Of a stretch of 64,000 nucleotides of DNA, positions 40,791 through 53,054 are shown piece after piece. Below the pieces are notes generated by a model. The model made no database searches. It worked only from the letters and a program-made list of their open reading frames with translations, and was not told the origin of the DNA. Every line of letters starts with the position of its first letter. Position 1 is the first letter of the stretch. This DNA is from Lutraria lutraria. Taxonomy: Eukaryota > Mollusca > Bivalvia > Venerida > Mactridae. The DNA is taken from contig OZ026848.1 in assembly GCA_964023205.1 (NCBI GenBank), positions 31,607,912-31,671,911 of the forward strand, in the 5' to 3' direction. Both the position numbers and the translations under genes were made by a program.

Positions 40791-42050
40791 TTATTTCTTT
40801 TCCATAATGGATAAGAACTGCTTGAACAGATCAACTTTTTCTTCATGCCGTTTTTGTTTTTTTCGCTCGCTTTCTTCTTGTCTCTTTTCATTTTCTTTTG
40901 ACTGACTTTCTATAAAGCACAACACTTCCGACACCTGAGATTTTCTTACTCTTTTAATACCTTTTTCCTCTGGAGATGAGTTTTTCCTTTTCAAGATTTC
41001 AGCATTTTGTTCCAGTTCTTCTTGTTCATCTTCGGTAGAAGAAGCGACAGAAGAAGCGATAGCTGTGCTCTCCAAACATTTGGGAGTTATGTTTGGTTTG
41101 TCCTTATACAGGTCATCCAGCTCTTTCTCAAATACGTTCATTTTTACGTTCATTGCCACTTTTTGCATTTGCATCCTTGACATTTTTGTATGTCCTATAT
41201 ATTGTCTTCATACGTGATCCACACTGTTCTTGCGAAAATGCATAACCTTTCAGTCGGAGTTCACCTGCTATTTCTTCAAATGCCTTCTTTTTACTTAAAC
41301 GCCCTTGGTCAATTTTCGATTGTCGCATCTTATACTCTTCTATCAGAAGGAGAGTTGCCTCCTTTGTCCAGGAAATAAGCTCTTGATCTTCTTGATCTGC
41401 AGTGAGTGTGACCCCAGACGTTGGTTCAATGTCATTCGATTCATTGATCTCTCGAAAATACAGAAAAAGTAGTGTTTTACATACAGTGAAACCTTTGAAA
41501 AAAAGCTCAAGTTCCGTTTTGTCTTGTCGTTCTTTATTAAAAAGAAGTTGACCAAGTTTGAAGCAGATATATAAAGAATTGGCATAGAAAACGTCAAAAG
41601 TTTCTGCACGTCGCCTCGGACAGAGTTAAAACAATATCTCAACTGTCTTCGAAAACTGCGAAGCTACGGATAACACATAGATCTGGCTATTAACACAACA
41701 CTGTGTAAGCAAGCCTGTTGTGCACACGTGTGGTATAACGCTCAACACATGCTATATGATACATACATGGTTTATTATACATGATACTGGCTGAGCCTGA
41801 GCTGAGCCATACTCATTCTCTACTTATATAATATTTCCCAATATTTCAGTAACACGGAGCATTTTGCCAGTTTGGGCATAAATGACGTTTCTCGCGACTG
41901 TTTCCCTTTAAATCGTTCATTTGTTAGTATATCGTTAACATGTAGCAAAAATGTATTACCATTCATGACGCATTGATGCCTCACAAAAACCTCCATGCTG
42001 AAAAACCATTTTTTACACTGTTCGCACTCGAACATCGTACGCCGCTCCAT
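40791..42050 (-). pseudogene. Myb/SANT-like DNA-binding protein of Harbinger, one frameshift
   Basis: Exon 1 (41960-42050) encodes MERRTMFECEQCKKWFFSME and VFVRHQC, a C2H2/C2HC-like zinc knuckle, and ends in phase 1 at GTAATA. Exon 2 (from 41450, after TTTTCGAG) continues in phase with an acidic linker and a Myb/SANT domain (SWTKEATLLLIEEYK, KKKAFEEIAGELRLKGYAFS, GSRMKTIYRTYKN). Near 41125-41150 the frame must shift once to reach the open C-terminal part (FEKELDDLYKDKPN, ending in a charged coiled-coil region and TAA at 40791). In Harbinger elements the Myb-like protein carries the nuclease into the nucleus and binds transposon ends. Whether the shift is a mutation or a sequence error cannot be told. 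Confidence 0.8.
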
Positions 42051-42239
42051 TTTGAATCACGTGCTTACTCCAACTGCACCACCTCTTAAGCTGGTGCATG
42101 AAGAGTTACTCCGCGCACCTGCTGAGCGCTTACTCTCGCGCACTTGATTGAACAATTCTGACAACCGAGTACTCGGCTTCGTAAATCAAGTCCGACCCAG
42201 GACCCACGCTTATTTTTGTCACTGCCGTCAATCGAAAAA

Positions 42240-42797
42240 ATCATGTTTAATTAGATGTTTATATGATCAATATTATCAGAAATGGTTCAACGAAATAAAT
42301 ACTCTACCAAAATTGGAAAGTTATCATATATACAAAACTAATTTTCAGGTCGAACAATATTCAAATATTAATAATGATAAATACAGAATAGCCTTAACAA
42401 GATTTAGATGCTCCTTTCACAATTTGTTAATTGAAGAAGGTAGACATAGGAATATGCCAAAAGAACAAAGATTATGTAATTTTTTTATTAGTGTGTCCAT
42501 TCTACAGAAATTTAAGAAAAGACTATTTACCTAAGTATTACAATCATTGGCCAAATATTTTTAAATTCAAAAAAATGTTAAACGCATCAAACATTAATTT
42601 ATTAAATAGATTACCGAAATTCTTTTATTTAGCAAATGTATTAAGAGCATAATTGATATTGTTATTCCTAAGTATTTGTATTGCATTATAATGCTTTTCT
42701 CATTTGTACTTGTATTTTGTTATCACCATCTTGTTTATATCATTTTGTAAATGGCGATAAACTTGTAAAAGTTTATGCAAATAAATATATTGTATTG
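42240..42797 (+). mobile_element. LINE 3' end fragment
   Basis: The plus strand reads SCLIRCLYDQYYQKWFNEIN, then KYRIALTRFRCSFHNLLIEE and GRHRNMPKEQRLC, a frameshift, then CPFYRNLRKDYLPKYYNHWP and a stop (42650-42652), followed by a short UTR ending AAATAAATATATTG. This is the C-terminal region of the LINE type whose front half lies at 30316-31590. The RT palm between the two is missing. It directly borders receptor intron 1 repeats, so it lies inside receptor copy B. Confidence 0.7.
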
Positions 42798-43299
42798 TGG
42801 TCCATTTGTTTGCGTAAGTTTATATGTGGACCATTTGTTTGTGTAAGTTTATCTTGTGGTCCGTTTGTTTGTGCTAGTTTATTGTGCGGACCAATTGTTT
42901 GGGTATGCTTGTCTGTGGACAATTTGTTTGTATAAGTTTATCTTGTGGACATTGTGTTTGTGTTAGTTGGTCTTATGAACAATTGTTTTTGATGATATTG
43001 AGTGAGTACCTTACGTAGTGTGTAAGAGTCTTGCTAAGTATGGAAGTGCCTGACTAAAAATGTAAGTGACTAGAAGAGTATATATGAGCTTGACTAAGTA
43101 TGAAAGTAACTAAGTATGTATAAGCCTGAATATTAATTATATCTGACCAATAGACAGCCATAAACAGGAGTATGAATTGTATGTTTGTAAATGTAAATGT
43201 TTGTAATCCTGATTAGATTTATTCAATATTTCAAATGTATGATGATGTAAATGTGTTATTCTATAATTATTCTGTCATGTATTACATAATCCATTGTAG

Positions 43300-45030
43300 T
43301 CATTATACAACGGAAGAAACATACTGGGGTCACCTGATATTGACGTGGTTCTTGTGAATCCTACCGGTTACATCATGTTTGGAACATTTGGTTATTACAG
43401 GTACATGTATTTCATGTTAATATGAACTCACCTAGTAAAAACAGTCATATACACTTAAAGAACAGTAATTATTGTTAACATTTCGGCATGGACTACCTTT
43501 TACAAGACATTGCAATAAAACCTGATTTCAAATATTTTTAAGGTACTCTAGGTGTGTCATTTACATAAAGTTGAATACTACACAATGGCAAGGATTTATA
43601 TACACATGGATTCGCAACTGCCAAACTTATAATAATAATAGAAAACATAATATTATGTCGACCTAGACTTCAACGTAATAGTCTTCAAAGCCATGTACGA
43701 CTCCTAAATTATGGTAGATTAAACAAAACACTGAGTCTAAAGTCAAGTCTGCGATGTTCAAGAGAACACTAGCCAATATCTTCATGCATGGATGTCACTG
43801 GCGATAATCCTGCTTCAACCAGCGTATCGTTCGCCTTTGGACCATTTCAGTTCTTTGAATATTTGTCTGAGTGTGTGGGCTCCAAACTGTTGAAGCATAT
43901 TCCAAGACCAGACCAAAGTTTCATAGGCTAATTGTTTTACATTTTCATTTTTTGTGTCTATATTTCTTTTGATGAATCCTAAAGTTTTATTTGCATTTGG
44001 TGATATTCTTGAAATGTTTGTATAGTGCTTTATATCTGATGATAGGCCTAAATTGTTAGGCCGTATATTTTACCAAAATGACGATTATGATTTTAAGATG
44101 ATATTGTGTTATCGAAACAAAGATTTCAAAGAACCAGCAAATATCGTTCTCATTGCCCGTAAGCATATTTAAGGCAGTAAAGGCGTACACATTCAGTTTT
44201 ATGAATAGGGTATTTATGAACGAATCGACGCGTCATATTGTCAACAAATTAATCCTAATCCACACATTTATAAACTAACATTTGTATTTCATTTCAGCTT
44301 CGCATGCGAAGTGTCTGTCAAATATTATCCCTTTGATCGACAAGAATGCAATTTTACCCTTGCTCTAGCAAATGAAGATATCTTACCGAGTACAATCCTA
44401 CAAGCACCAGATGTAGACCAGCTTAATGTATACAAGAACAATGCTGAATGGAAGATACTTTCTATTACATGTAATGCAGAAATGAGCATCATAGTATTAA
44501 CACTTCATGTTGAACGTCGTTCTCAGTTTACTGTTTGTACGCTGATACTTCCTCTGATCTCACTTGCCTTTCTTAATCTAATCGCTATTATTGTTCCTAT
44601 TGAAACGGGAGAGAAGGGATCACTGGGCATAACGATATTTCTGGCTTATGGCTTCTTCATATCATTATCAAGAGATGATTTGCCACATAACGCCGATGAA
44701 ATTCCGTATTTTGTCGTGTATGTAGCAATTCTTCTGATATTTAGCGTTCTTTCTGTTGTTTACATCGCCATTGAAGCACGAATCTACACTTTGCTTGGTG
44801 ACAAAGAATGGAAACAAAATCAAGTTAAAGACAATCATAATCATATCACCCAAATTGACAGTGAACGTGACAATATTAATGTTGAAGCCATCGGTAACGC
44901 GGTAATTACATGTAAAAAATCGATGGACGTAATGAAAACAGTTGATGCTATCGTTTGTTTAGCAAGTTCCGTTATTTTGCTGTCAGTTACATCGATTATG
45001 TTAGTGTTAATGGCCAACCGAAGTTTGTAA
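43300..45030 (+). CDS. Nicotinic-receptor-like gene copy B, exons 2 and 3
   Basis: Exon 2 is 43300-43400 (LGSPDIDVVLVNPTGY), exon 3 is 44298-45030, joined in phase 2 (the split codon gives Ser). Exon 3 holds the Cys-loop (C-13 residues-C: CEVSVKYYPFDRQEC), one Cys where alpha subunits have the vicinal pair (SITCNAE), and helices M1-M4. M2 starts GEKGSLGITIFLAYGFF, the cation-selective type; the M3-M4 loop is short, about 60 residues. The protein should be a subunit of a pentameric ligand-gated cation channel, non-alpha by the missing vicinal cysteines. Exon 1 is not in the window: 5' of exon 2 come intron 1 repeats and then LINE/Harbinger sequence. The gene may therefore be broken, or have exon 1 very far upstream. 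Confidence 0.82.
43640..44060 (-). mobile_element. LINE RT remnant in intron 2 of copy B
   Basis: The minus strand reads ISPNANKTLGFIKRNIDTKN and VKQLAYETLVW, a CR1-type RT C-terminal motif. A shorter copy of the same remnant is in intron 2 of copy C (about 51965-52170), so the insertion is older than the B/C duplication. Upstream, at 43591, lies an end of the CAAGGACTT MITE family, also shared by copies A and C. Confidence 0.65.
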
Positions 45031-46665
45031 TTGCTACAACTTTGAATGTATTCATAGCGTTAGTCAAATGGTTTTTTAGGTTTTTTTTATTTCCAATGTT
45101 TCTAAATGATATACGAGACATTTAAAAACGTTTTAATTTTCGAGTTTATTTTTGTCATCAACAATGGAGAAGAATGGCACTTATTGATTTTGTCAACGTG
45201 GAATTATACTTGGAATTTATCAAATACAGGTTGAAAAAAACACACACTGATTCTAGTTGAAAGTATAAAATAAATGAGTAGGTAAATGTCAGACGTTGAA
45301 TCACATCCATACAAACAAAATGCTAGTGTTATCTTGACTAACTAGTATTTGATGCTACGTATATAAAAAATTATATTTATTGCCAAACTAGGACTTATCT
45401 ATTATGATCAGTTTGTTACTTTCAATCAATACATAAATGCGATGTACAAAGTATAATAGAACAGATAGTCACGCATTTAGTATTAGATGAATGGACGAAA
45501 AGTAAAGAGAAATTAAAAAAATGAAGAAAAAGGTGAAGGCCTGTCCATTTTACAAACACTCACATATTAGTGTAGAAAAGTTCGTTAAGCTTGTATTAAT
45601 CATCTAGTCTTTCAAAGCCTTTGAGTAGGAATGCCGATAAATATTTAACAGTACATAGTCTATTCGATAACGAGATTAATTTAATAAAGTTTGGGATGTT
45701 TGGTCTTTTCCCAAAATATTGTTTAATGAAACCATTGCCTATGTCATGGCATGATTTAGATTTTCTTTGGACGAAATGACATTCGTCCTCTAGTTAATAG
45801 TATAATTCAAATTTACGGACTGATCTTGGATTTTTTTTTCGGTTTATGCCATCGCCAATTTTTACTGTATGAGATGATAAACGTAGTTTAGATCAAGCAT
45901 ATAATTATATGAATTTACGTATGTTTACAAAATTTAAGTACTCTCCAGTACCAAATTTTGAGATTAAAATATTTGAGCTTACTCCTGTTTAATTGTTGAT
46001 TTGTTCATACCAAGCTTGAATAAATATGTCAATAATCCTTTGTTCGAGAACTTTTGAAGACAATTACTTTAGCAACCCAGGCCTTTTACTGTCGCCAACA
46101 CTTTTGCCATTTTTCATAAGATAGAGCCAAAAAGGCGCTAATGGATCCAGTATGTGTGACAGATAAAAACAAGGTCAGAGGGAGATTTTTATATAACTTT
46201 ACTGAATTGAAAAAGAAAAACACAAGTCAAAACCAAAACACACTTTGTTTTCTCAACACATCAAATTAAGCAACTTTTTTAATTGTTCATAAACAGTACA
46301 GAATATGCCTCTAGAACAAAAACATACAACAGTTTGAAATTGCTATGTAATACGCCCTCATACATAAATTGATATTGGTATCAAATTTCAACAGTTCAAT
46401 AACATCTCGTCATTGTGTTAAAATGTTCAAATATAACATCATACATGTATGTCTCTTTAGATAACATAAACATGTTTAGTTAGTGTCTCGAACACAAACC
46501 TGATGATATCAGACCTCTGGTGCATACATAATTGTCATACTAAAATTGTTCTTGATTTCATTTTCTTATTTTTGGAGCCTCATCTGATGTCCTAAGTAGT
46601 CATCCAGGGACTCTACAGACATTCTACTTTTTAAACAAGTTTCACCAAGTGTTGTCTACTAAAAA
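45031..46665. other. 3' flank of copy B, shared with copy C
   Basis: No gene. Homologous to 53055-55640 with many indels: matches at the GAATTATACTTGGAATT / GAATTATACGTGGAATT pair near 45200 and 53285, and at GGGACTCTACAGACATTCT near 46607 versus 55575. This marks the right part of the duplicated unit. Confidence 0.65.
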
Positions 46666-46672
46666 CAATTCC

Positions 46673-47316
46673 CACAAAGACATATATAGGGAAACTGAAA
46701 ACTCTCATGATTTTTTTAAAACTTTGCATGATCATAGCATATGACAATAGAAACATTTTAAGCGAAGAAAACTGGGTTTGACCAACTAGTTTTTTAGTTA
46801 TCTGCCCTTGAATTTGAATTTTTGACTGATTTTGGGTCAATTCAATGGCAGATAATTCAGAAAGAAGATAAGAAAGGCCTTATTTATTTTCCTTTTTTTT
46901 TGTTACTTACATCATTTTATGTTTTTGTCCAAAATTAATTCAAGACTTGGTAATAAGTGGTTTTGCCTTTTCTTCTTTACCTTAACCAATGCCAATTTTC
47001 TTTTAAATTAATTTTTAGTCTACTTCAACGGAAAAAAAGGTTATACAATATTTAATGGAATTTCATGAAATTTTGCATTTTGACCAAGAATAAAATAGAA
47101 AACGTAAACAAAAGTAAAAATAAGGTGTTTGAGATTCATGAGTAAGTAATGACCTGGAATTAGACAAAAATTCAAAATCAATGGCAGATAACTCAGAAAC
47201 AATTTCGTCAACCCCCAAATTCTTTCCGCTTAAAATGTTTCTGTATTCATATGCTATGATCATGCAAGTTTAAAAAAATCATGAAACAGTTTTCATTTTC
47301 CATATATGTCTATGTG
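46673..47316. repeat. Inverted repeat, 135-bp arms, 375-bp spacer
   Basis: The arms 46673-46807 and 47183-47316 are reverse complements with scattered differences (shared GCATGATCATAGCATATGA, AGAAACATTTTAAGCG, AGTTATCTGCC). It begins where B/C homology ends. It is probably a foldback element that inserted at the boundary. Confidence 0.8.
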
Positions 47317-47439
47317 AAAAAAAATATATCAAACGTCCTAAAACTACGAATAACACCATTCACGAACTAATTACATGTACTAACTGCTTCCTTACGCTGC
47401 TGTATGTCCCTGAAATTCGAATGTGAACAGACCATAATT

Positions 47440-48030
47440 GTCTGACTCGGGGACCTGTGGAGCACAACCAGTAAACTCCCAAAGTCTCAAACCAGACTAT
47501 TCTGATGACAACTTTTCAAGGGCTGTTATAGTGGTCTGCAGGTTTGGGATAACCTTAGGAAAGTCTAGGTCTAATTCCTGTAAATATTTGACAACACAGA
47601 TAGAGGTTTCAGGGAATCAACCAAGAAGTGTTATTGGCTTATGGAGGCTTAGATACTTGTCAAATGTCTGCTCTAAGAATACAGACATTAAACTACTGAA
47701 AGTTCTAACAAGGATCTCACAAAGCTAAACCAGAGGGTGTGGAAAAACACTTAAAACTTAGAGCTTTGACCTGGTGTCAGGTGCTTCACCCTTTCTAGCA
47801 CGGCAAACTTCTTGTACCTTAAACTAATGCAGTATATTGTCTGCCCCCGAACAACAACTTATGGCTAATTTGTTTGCTATACAGTGTGTAGCTATAATAC
47901 CTTCCGCATCTTGTTTCAACTGGTCACTACACCAGATCTATTCCCTACCATGACAGGTTCCCCATCTGTGCTCACACAACATAAGTTTGACAACATTGTT
48001 CATAGTTTCGCTAATTTCATCATGTCAAGT
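47440..48030 (-). mobile_element. Degenerate hAT-like transposase remnant
   Basis: The minus strand, with many frameshifts, gives STDGEPVMVG, RSGVV, then GIIATHCIANKLAI and CCSGADNI, resembling the ZNF862/KIAA1586-type hAT domain, and further on LDLDFPKVIPNLQTTITALE. No terminal repeats were seen. Confidence 0.5.
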
Positions 48031-48839
48031 TGATCAATTTGTAAATGCGTGTAATCAACAGATTGTTGATCTTTATTGAACTCACTATCATTTGGCGAGT
48101 AAGAGAGTTTACTTTAAATGACCTACAGAATTATTTCGACTTATGTTAACATTTTTCTGATTCGATTTTCTTCTGTACTTTATATAATATCAATATGCTG
48201 CCAAAATTGACGAGAGTTCGTTGTGCTGAGTCTAGATAGAGTACATTTTTTTCTTTAGAGAAACAGGCCTCTTTATTTTTGCGTTTTATAATACAATAAT
48301 GTTTTCTAGAGTTCAGAAAAAGTTAACGATTCTCGTCCGACGCATTATTGAGATATTTTCACCTATATTTAAGAAAATCCGATTTAGAAGCTTAACACTC
48401 ATTATTAATCCATAAGATTTCTTTATTTTAAATTTATTTACATTTTTAGGGTTACATGTTTTACCATGAAACTTAAAAGGCATGTCGAAAATATACTTAG
48501 AAAAGTCATTGATACTTATCGCCAATATCATAATTTCCTGATTGTAAGCCATTCGTTATATCATCAGAATTAGCTATGCAAGTATTTGAGTTTAGAAAAT
48601 CTAACAGTTCGGAATTAAGGTTCATTTTTGTACTAAAAAGTTATCAAAATATACAGATTTAGGTGTATGGTTACAATTCATGTTTTAAAAGACGAAAAAA
48701 ACCAATAGGACAGTGATCTGATAACCCAGTCAGTTCTAAGACGTCTTCATTCTATCGAATAACGAAAACATATTATATGGAGTTAACACATGATCTGTAA
48801 CACTAGCTGCGAAAGAACGACCATATAAACGAAATTAGA

Positions 48840-50591
48840 TAAGCATGTACTGTATCACGTGTATTGTATTTTTTTATTCTGTTATGTTCTGTTCTATCTA
48901 ATGTTTGTAAACTGTTGTTTATTCACGCATGCAAAATCTAAATAAAGTATCTGTTATGTTCTGTCAGCAAGAAAGAATTACTTTATTAACATTTATAAAA
49001 ATTAACTCTTGTTACAATATGTCATGTAGCCTTTATAAGTAAATTAGCAACTTTATTAAGTTTTCAAAGTCCTTGTATTTTAATAGCTGTAAATGGAAGA
49101 CGGAAAGAAAGAATGATTTGATCAAAATTACTTAATGAAAATTTCAACATTTCAGTGTCGTAAGAAGTGCAGTTTAATTTATCTGGCTGCCTATATTATT
49201 TATATGTTCGGATCTATCCTGAGCAATCATGATACACTCGCCAAATAGATGTCTATAGATATCATTCGTTACACATGTTGCATATTAATTGGCTATCGAA
49301 CTACCATGGACTGCAAAACACGAACTGATGAGGTAACATTGGTTATTTCATTGTTTGTACATGTGCTATATGACGTGTCTTTGCATGTGCTATGGCAAAA
49401 TTTATTATATCAAATGATGATCATTTCCACGTGTTATGAGGCGCATCTCCCTTATAATGGAGGTAACTCCAATGTTACGTGTTGTAACATTTTGTTGAAA
49501 CTCGTCACTTTCAGCTAAAAGGGGAATTAGTTCAGATATTCCGATCAACCTCTACAATAATTTCAGTAAATAAACACAAAACAATTCATTGTACTTGATT
49601 TACATAGTTATGCTTGTATGCTTCAATCGTATGCATTGTTGAAATATACGTACTTGAATTTTACACTGAAGATGTTGAATTAATGCAAACAGCATAGTAA
49701 ATTTTGTACTGTGTGTGTTCTTGGTTAAAACCTTATGACACATTGTATGTATTTTGTGCATGTAAAGTAAATGCACATTGCTAAAGTACATATTCAGAGA
49801 TTCCGTATTTTATATCTTGCTTTTTTATGAAAAACACAGTTTTGTTAAATTATCAGCAAGAAAACTGATGAAGTTTCATCAAATAAATACAATAATAATG
49901 AGCCCTTTAAAAATAAAGAAGTATAAAACTAGCTATTACATGCTGACATTTTGTACAGAATTCGACAAAGGGCCATTTTTGGCTCTAAGTGAACCTACCC
50001 GGCCCCTTTCATAATTTTACAAATAATTCAGTCATATACCTCGTTTCTTCTGAAAACACGTTACACGAACACGTCAATTGTTTTCTGTAATCAACCATAC
50101 ATTTTAAATTTTGATCTTAATGGTGGCTGTACTTTTCCTGTAAAATCATTTGAAGAGTTCAAACATAATTTCATCATTCAAACGGTAAATCTGATTTTTA
50201 TTGTAGACTTTCCCATTAATACTACAATTGTCTTTTAGAAAAAATAGATGGACGAACTCTAGTATAAGTAGTGTTTAAATAAAGCATTAAACAAATTTGT
50301 TCGATATATTTAATGTACAATATCGCGGCTTTGACAAATTATCAGTGGTAAACAAAGCGCAAAAATGTTCACTTAAGCTGCTAACAGCATATAAATGACG
50401 CAATCCAATAAGGTGGCAGAATCTAAAATCAATGTGCAAGTGTTTCTAGTGTCCTTGTTTACAATACGAAGTGTTCTCTAACACTTAGTTTAAAAAAGCT
50501 TGATTAAACGTGGACAGTCATAAATTTTGACATGCTTCTATGTGATTTAACGATAAAATCAAATCAGTTTTTTTTTAAATAATATGAAAAT
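48840..50591 (+). other. Upstream region of receptor copy C
   Basis: Homologous in reverse to 2400-4058 and 6260-6380 (around copy A) and to 27050-28805 (copy D). It presumably holds the promoter and 5' UTR of copy C. Open stretches inside (for example 49249-49518) are not conserved as protein between the copies. Confidence 0.65.
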
Positions 50592-53054
50592 ATGTTTGGA
50601 AGTTTACAAAAATGTTATTTTCTGTTTGTTATTCCAACATGGATGTGTATTGAGCAAGTCGAAATGTCAAATTCGTCAGCAACTACTAATATGACAAGCA
50701 TTAAAGCACTGTACAGGGATATGTTAAACGGTTATGACGTTAGAATAAAACCAAGAAACAACCAATCATCAATAGTGGATATAAAATTTACTTATATCTC
50801 TTTAGCCATTGACAACTTCGATGTAACTGGTCAACGTATGGTACTAATAGGATATTTTCAATTTACTTGGACGGACGACACTTTAGTTTGGGACGTAAAC
50901 GAGTATGCTGATACAACATGGCTGAAAATACCACTGTACCAAGTCTGGTACCCTTACATATTTACTAATGTAAGTACATTGGTATTTATGCTTTTTCCAC
51001 TAGTTTTTATCCAGTTGATCATTTGCTTATGCTAGGTTATCCTGTTGTTCATTTGTTTTTTTAGTTTATCGTGGGGACCATTTATTTGTGATAGTTTGTT
51101 TTGTGGTCCATTAAATTGTTTGTGTTCGTTTATCTTGTGGATCATTTGTGATAGTCCATTTGTTTGTGTAAGTTTATCTTGTGGATTATTTGTCAAATTG
51201 GACCTTTTGTGTGTGTATGGTTGTCTTGTGAACAATTTGTGTACGCTTATCTTGTTATTGACCAATTATTTGTGCATACTTTTCTGTGGACCATTTGTTT
51301 GTGTAAGTCTATCTTGTGGATTATTTGTTTGTGTTAATTGATCTTATGAACAATTTGTTTTGATGGTATTAAGTACGTGAGAGCCTGACGTAGTGTGTAA
51401 GAGTCTGGTTAGTATGGAAGTGCCTGACAAAAAATGTAAGTGACTAGCTGCGTACATAAGAGCCTGACTATGAATGGAAGTAAGTAGGTAAAAGCCTGAA
51501 TATTAATTGTATCTGACCAATAGACAACCATTAACAGGAGTATGACTTAGATTTATTCAATATTTCAAATGTATGAAGATGTAAATGTGTTATTCTATTA
51601 TTATTCTGTCATGTATTACATAATCCATTGTAGTCATTATACAACGGAAGAAACATACTGGGGTCACCCGATATTGACGTGGTTCTTGTGAATCCTACCG
51701 GTTTCATCATGTTTGGAACATTTGGTTATTACAGGTATTTCATGTTAATATGAATTCACCAACAAAAACAAATAATATATTATACCTTTAAAGAACATTA
51801 TTGTCAACATTTCGGCATGGACCAGCTTTTACAAGACATTGCAATAAAACCTGATTTTGAATTATAATAAAGGTACTTTGTGTGTAACATATACATATAG
51901 TTGAATACTATAAAATGGCAAGGAATTTATCTGATGTAACTTTTTATCTTAGAGGAAGGGGGTACATATGTTTCCTGCTTCAACCGGCGTATCGTTCGCC
52001 TTTGGAACTTTTCAGTTCTTTGAATATTTGTGTGGCTACAAGCTGTATAGGCATACTCCAAGTGAGGCCGGACCAAAGTTTTATAGATTAATAGTTTTAC
52101 ATTTTCATTTTTGTTTCTAAATTTCTTTTGACGAATCCTAAAGTTCTATTTGCATTTGGTGATATTTTCGCATTGTCCATAAGCATCGAAATGCAGTAAA
52201 TGCGTACATTCAGTTTTATGAATATCACGGAGGGTATCTACAAACGAATCGACACGTCACATAGGTAACAAATTAATCATAATCCACACATTAATAAACT
52301 TAAATATGTATTTCATTTCAGCTTTGCGTGCGAAGTGTCTGTCAAATATTATCCCTTTGATCAACAAGAATGCAATTTTACCCTTGCTCTAGCAAATGAA
52401 GCTATCTTACCAAGCACATCCCTACACGCACCAGATGTAGACCAACTTAATGTACACAAGAGCAATGCTGAATGGAAGATACTTTCTATTACATGTAATG
52501 AAGAAATGGGCTCCATAGTATTAACACTTCATGTGGAACGTCGTTCTCAGTTTACTGTTTGTACCCTGATTCTTCCCCTGATGTCACTCCCCGTTCTTAA
52601 TCTAATCGTTATTATTGTCCCTATTGAAACAGGAGAGAAGGGATCACTGGGCATAACGATATTTCTGGCTTATGGCTTCTTTATATCATTATCAAGAGAT
52701 GATTTGCCACATAACGCCGATGAAATTCCGTATTTTGTCGTGTATGTAGCAATTCTCCTGATATTTAGCGTTCTTTCCGTTGTTTACATTGCCATTGAAG
52801 CACGGATCTATACTCTGCTTGGTGACAAAGAATCGAAACAAAATCAAGTTGAAGACCATCACAATGATATCATCCAAAATGGCTTTGAATGCGACAATGG
52901 TAATGTTGAAGCCATTGATAACGTGGTAATTACAAATACAAAATGGATGGATGTAATGAAAACAGTTGATATCGTCGTGTGTTTAGCAAGTTCGTTCATT
53001 CTACTGTCAATTACAGCGATTATATTAGTATTAATGACAACCCGAAGTCTGTAA
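50592..53054 (+). CDS. Nicotinic-receptor-like gene copy C, complete three-exon gene
   Basis: Exons 50592-50969, 51634-51734 and 52322-53054 join in phase 0 and phase 2 to an uninterrupted protein of 403 residues. Exon 1: signal peptide (CYFLFVIPTWMCIEQVE) and ligand-binding domain (WDVNEYADTTWL; PLYQVWYPYIF). Exon 2: DIDVVLVNPTGF. Exon 3: Cys-loop (CEVSVKYYPFDQQEC), a lone Cys in loop C (SITCNEE), M1-M3 with GEKGSLGITIFLAYGFF, short loop, M4, stop. A cation-type Cys-loop channel subunit of the plasma membrane, likely acetylcholine-gated with a partner; the ligand is inferred. Shorter than typical nicotinic subunits because of the brief M3-M4 loop. Exon 3 has the same length (733 bp) as in copy B. 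Confidence 0.88.

Larger units (their letters stand above)
31725..42238 (+). mobile_element. 10.5 kb Harbinger (PIF) transposon carrying a second transposon
   Basis: Terminal inverted repeats of 42 bp, 38 identical: left 31725-31766 (TTTTCGATTGACGGTAGTGA...GCGTGGGTCCCGG), right 42197-42238 in reverse. An inner motif GGGTCGGACTTGATT is also inverted at both ends (near 31863 and 42183-42197). It encodes the two proteins typical of Harbinger elements: a HARBI1-like nuclease (plus strand, exons 32000-32109 and 37461-38481) and a Myb/SANT protein (minus strand, 40791-42050). A 4.9 kb element (32253-37166) lies in the nuclease intron. Removing it leaves about 5.6 kb, a normal size. No clean 3-bp target duplication was determined. 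Confidence 0.8.

Noticed and set aside
30316..42797. The two outer LINE pieces as one LINE split by the Harbinger insertion
   Set aside because: The RT palm is missing between them and no matching target duplication joins the halves, so one element plus a deletion and two separate insertions cannot be told apart.
47438..47728. 96-codon plus-strand open stretch
   Set aside because: The opposite strand carries a weak hAT-like transposase similarity, which explains the open frame as a shadow.
49249..50014. Open stretches upstream of receptor copy C
   Set aside because: The homologous regions of copies A and D do not keep these frames open, so they are noncoding.
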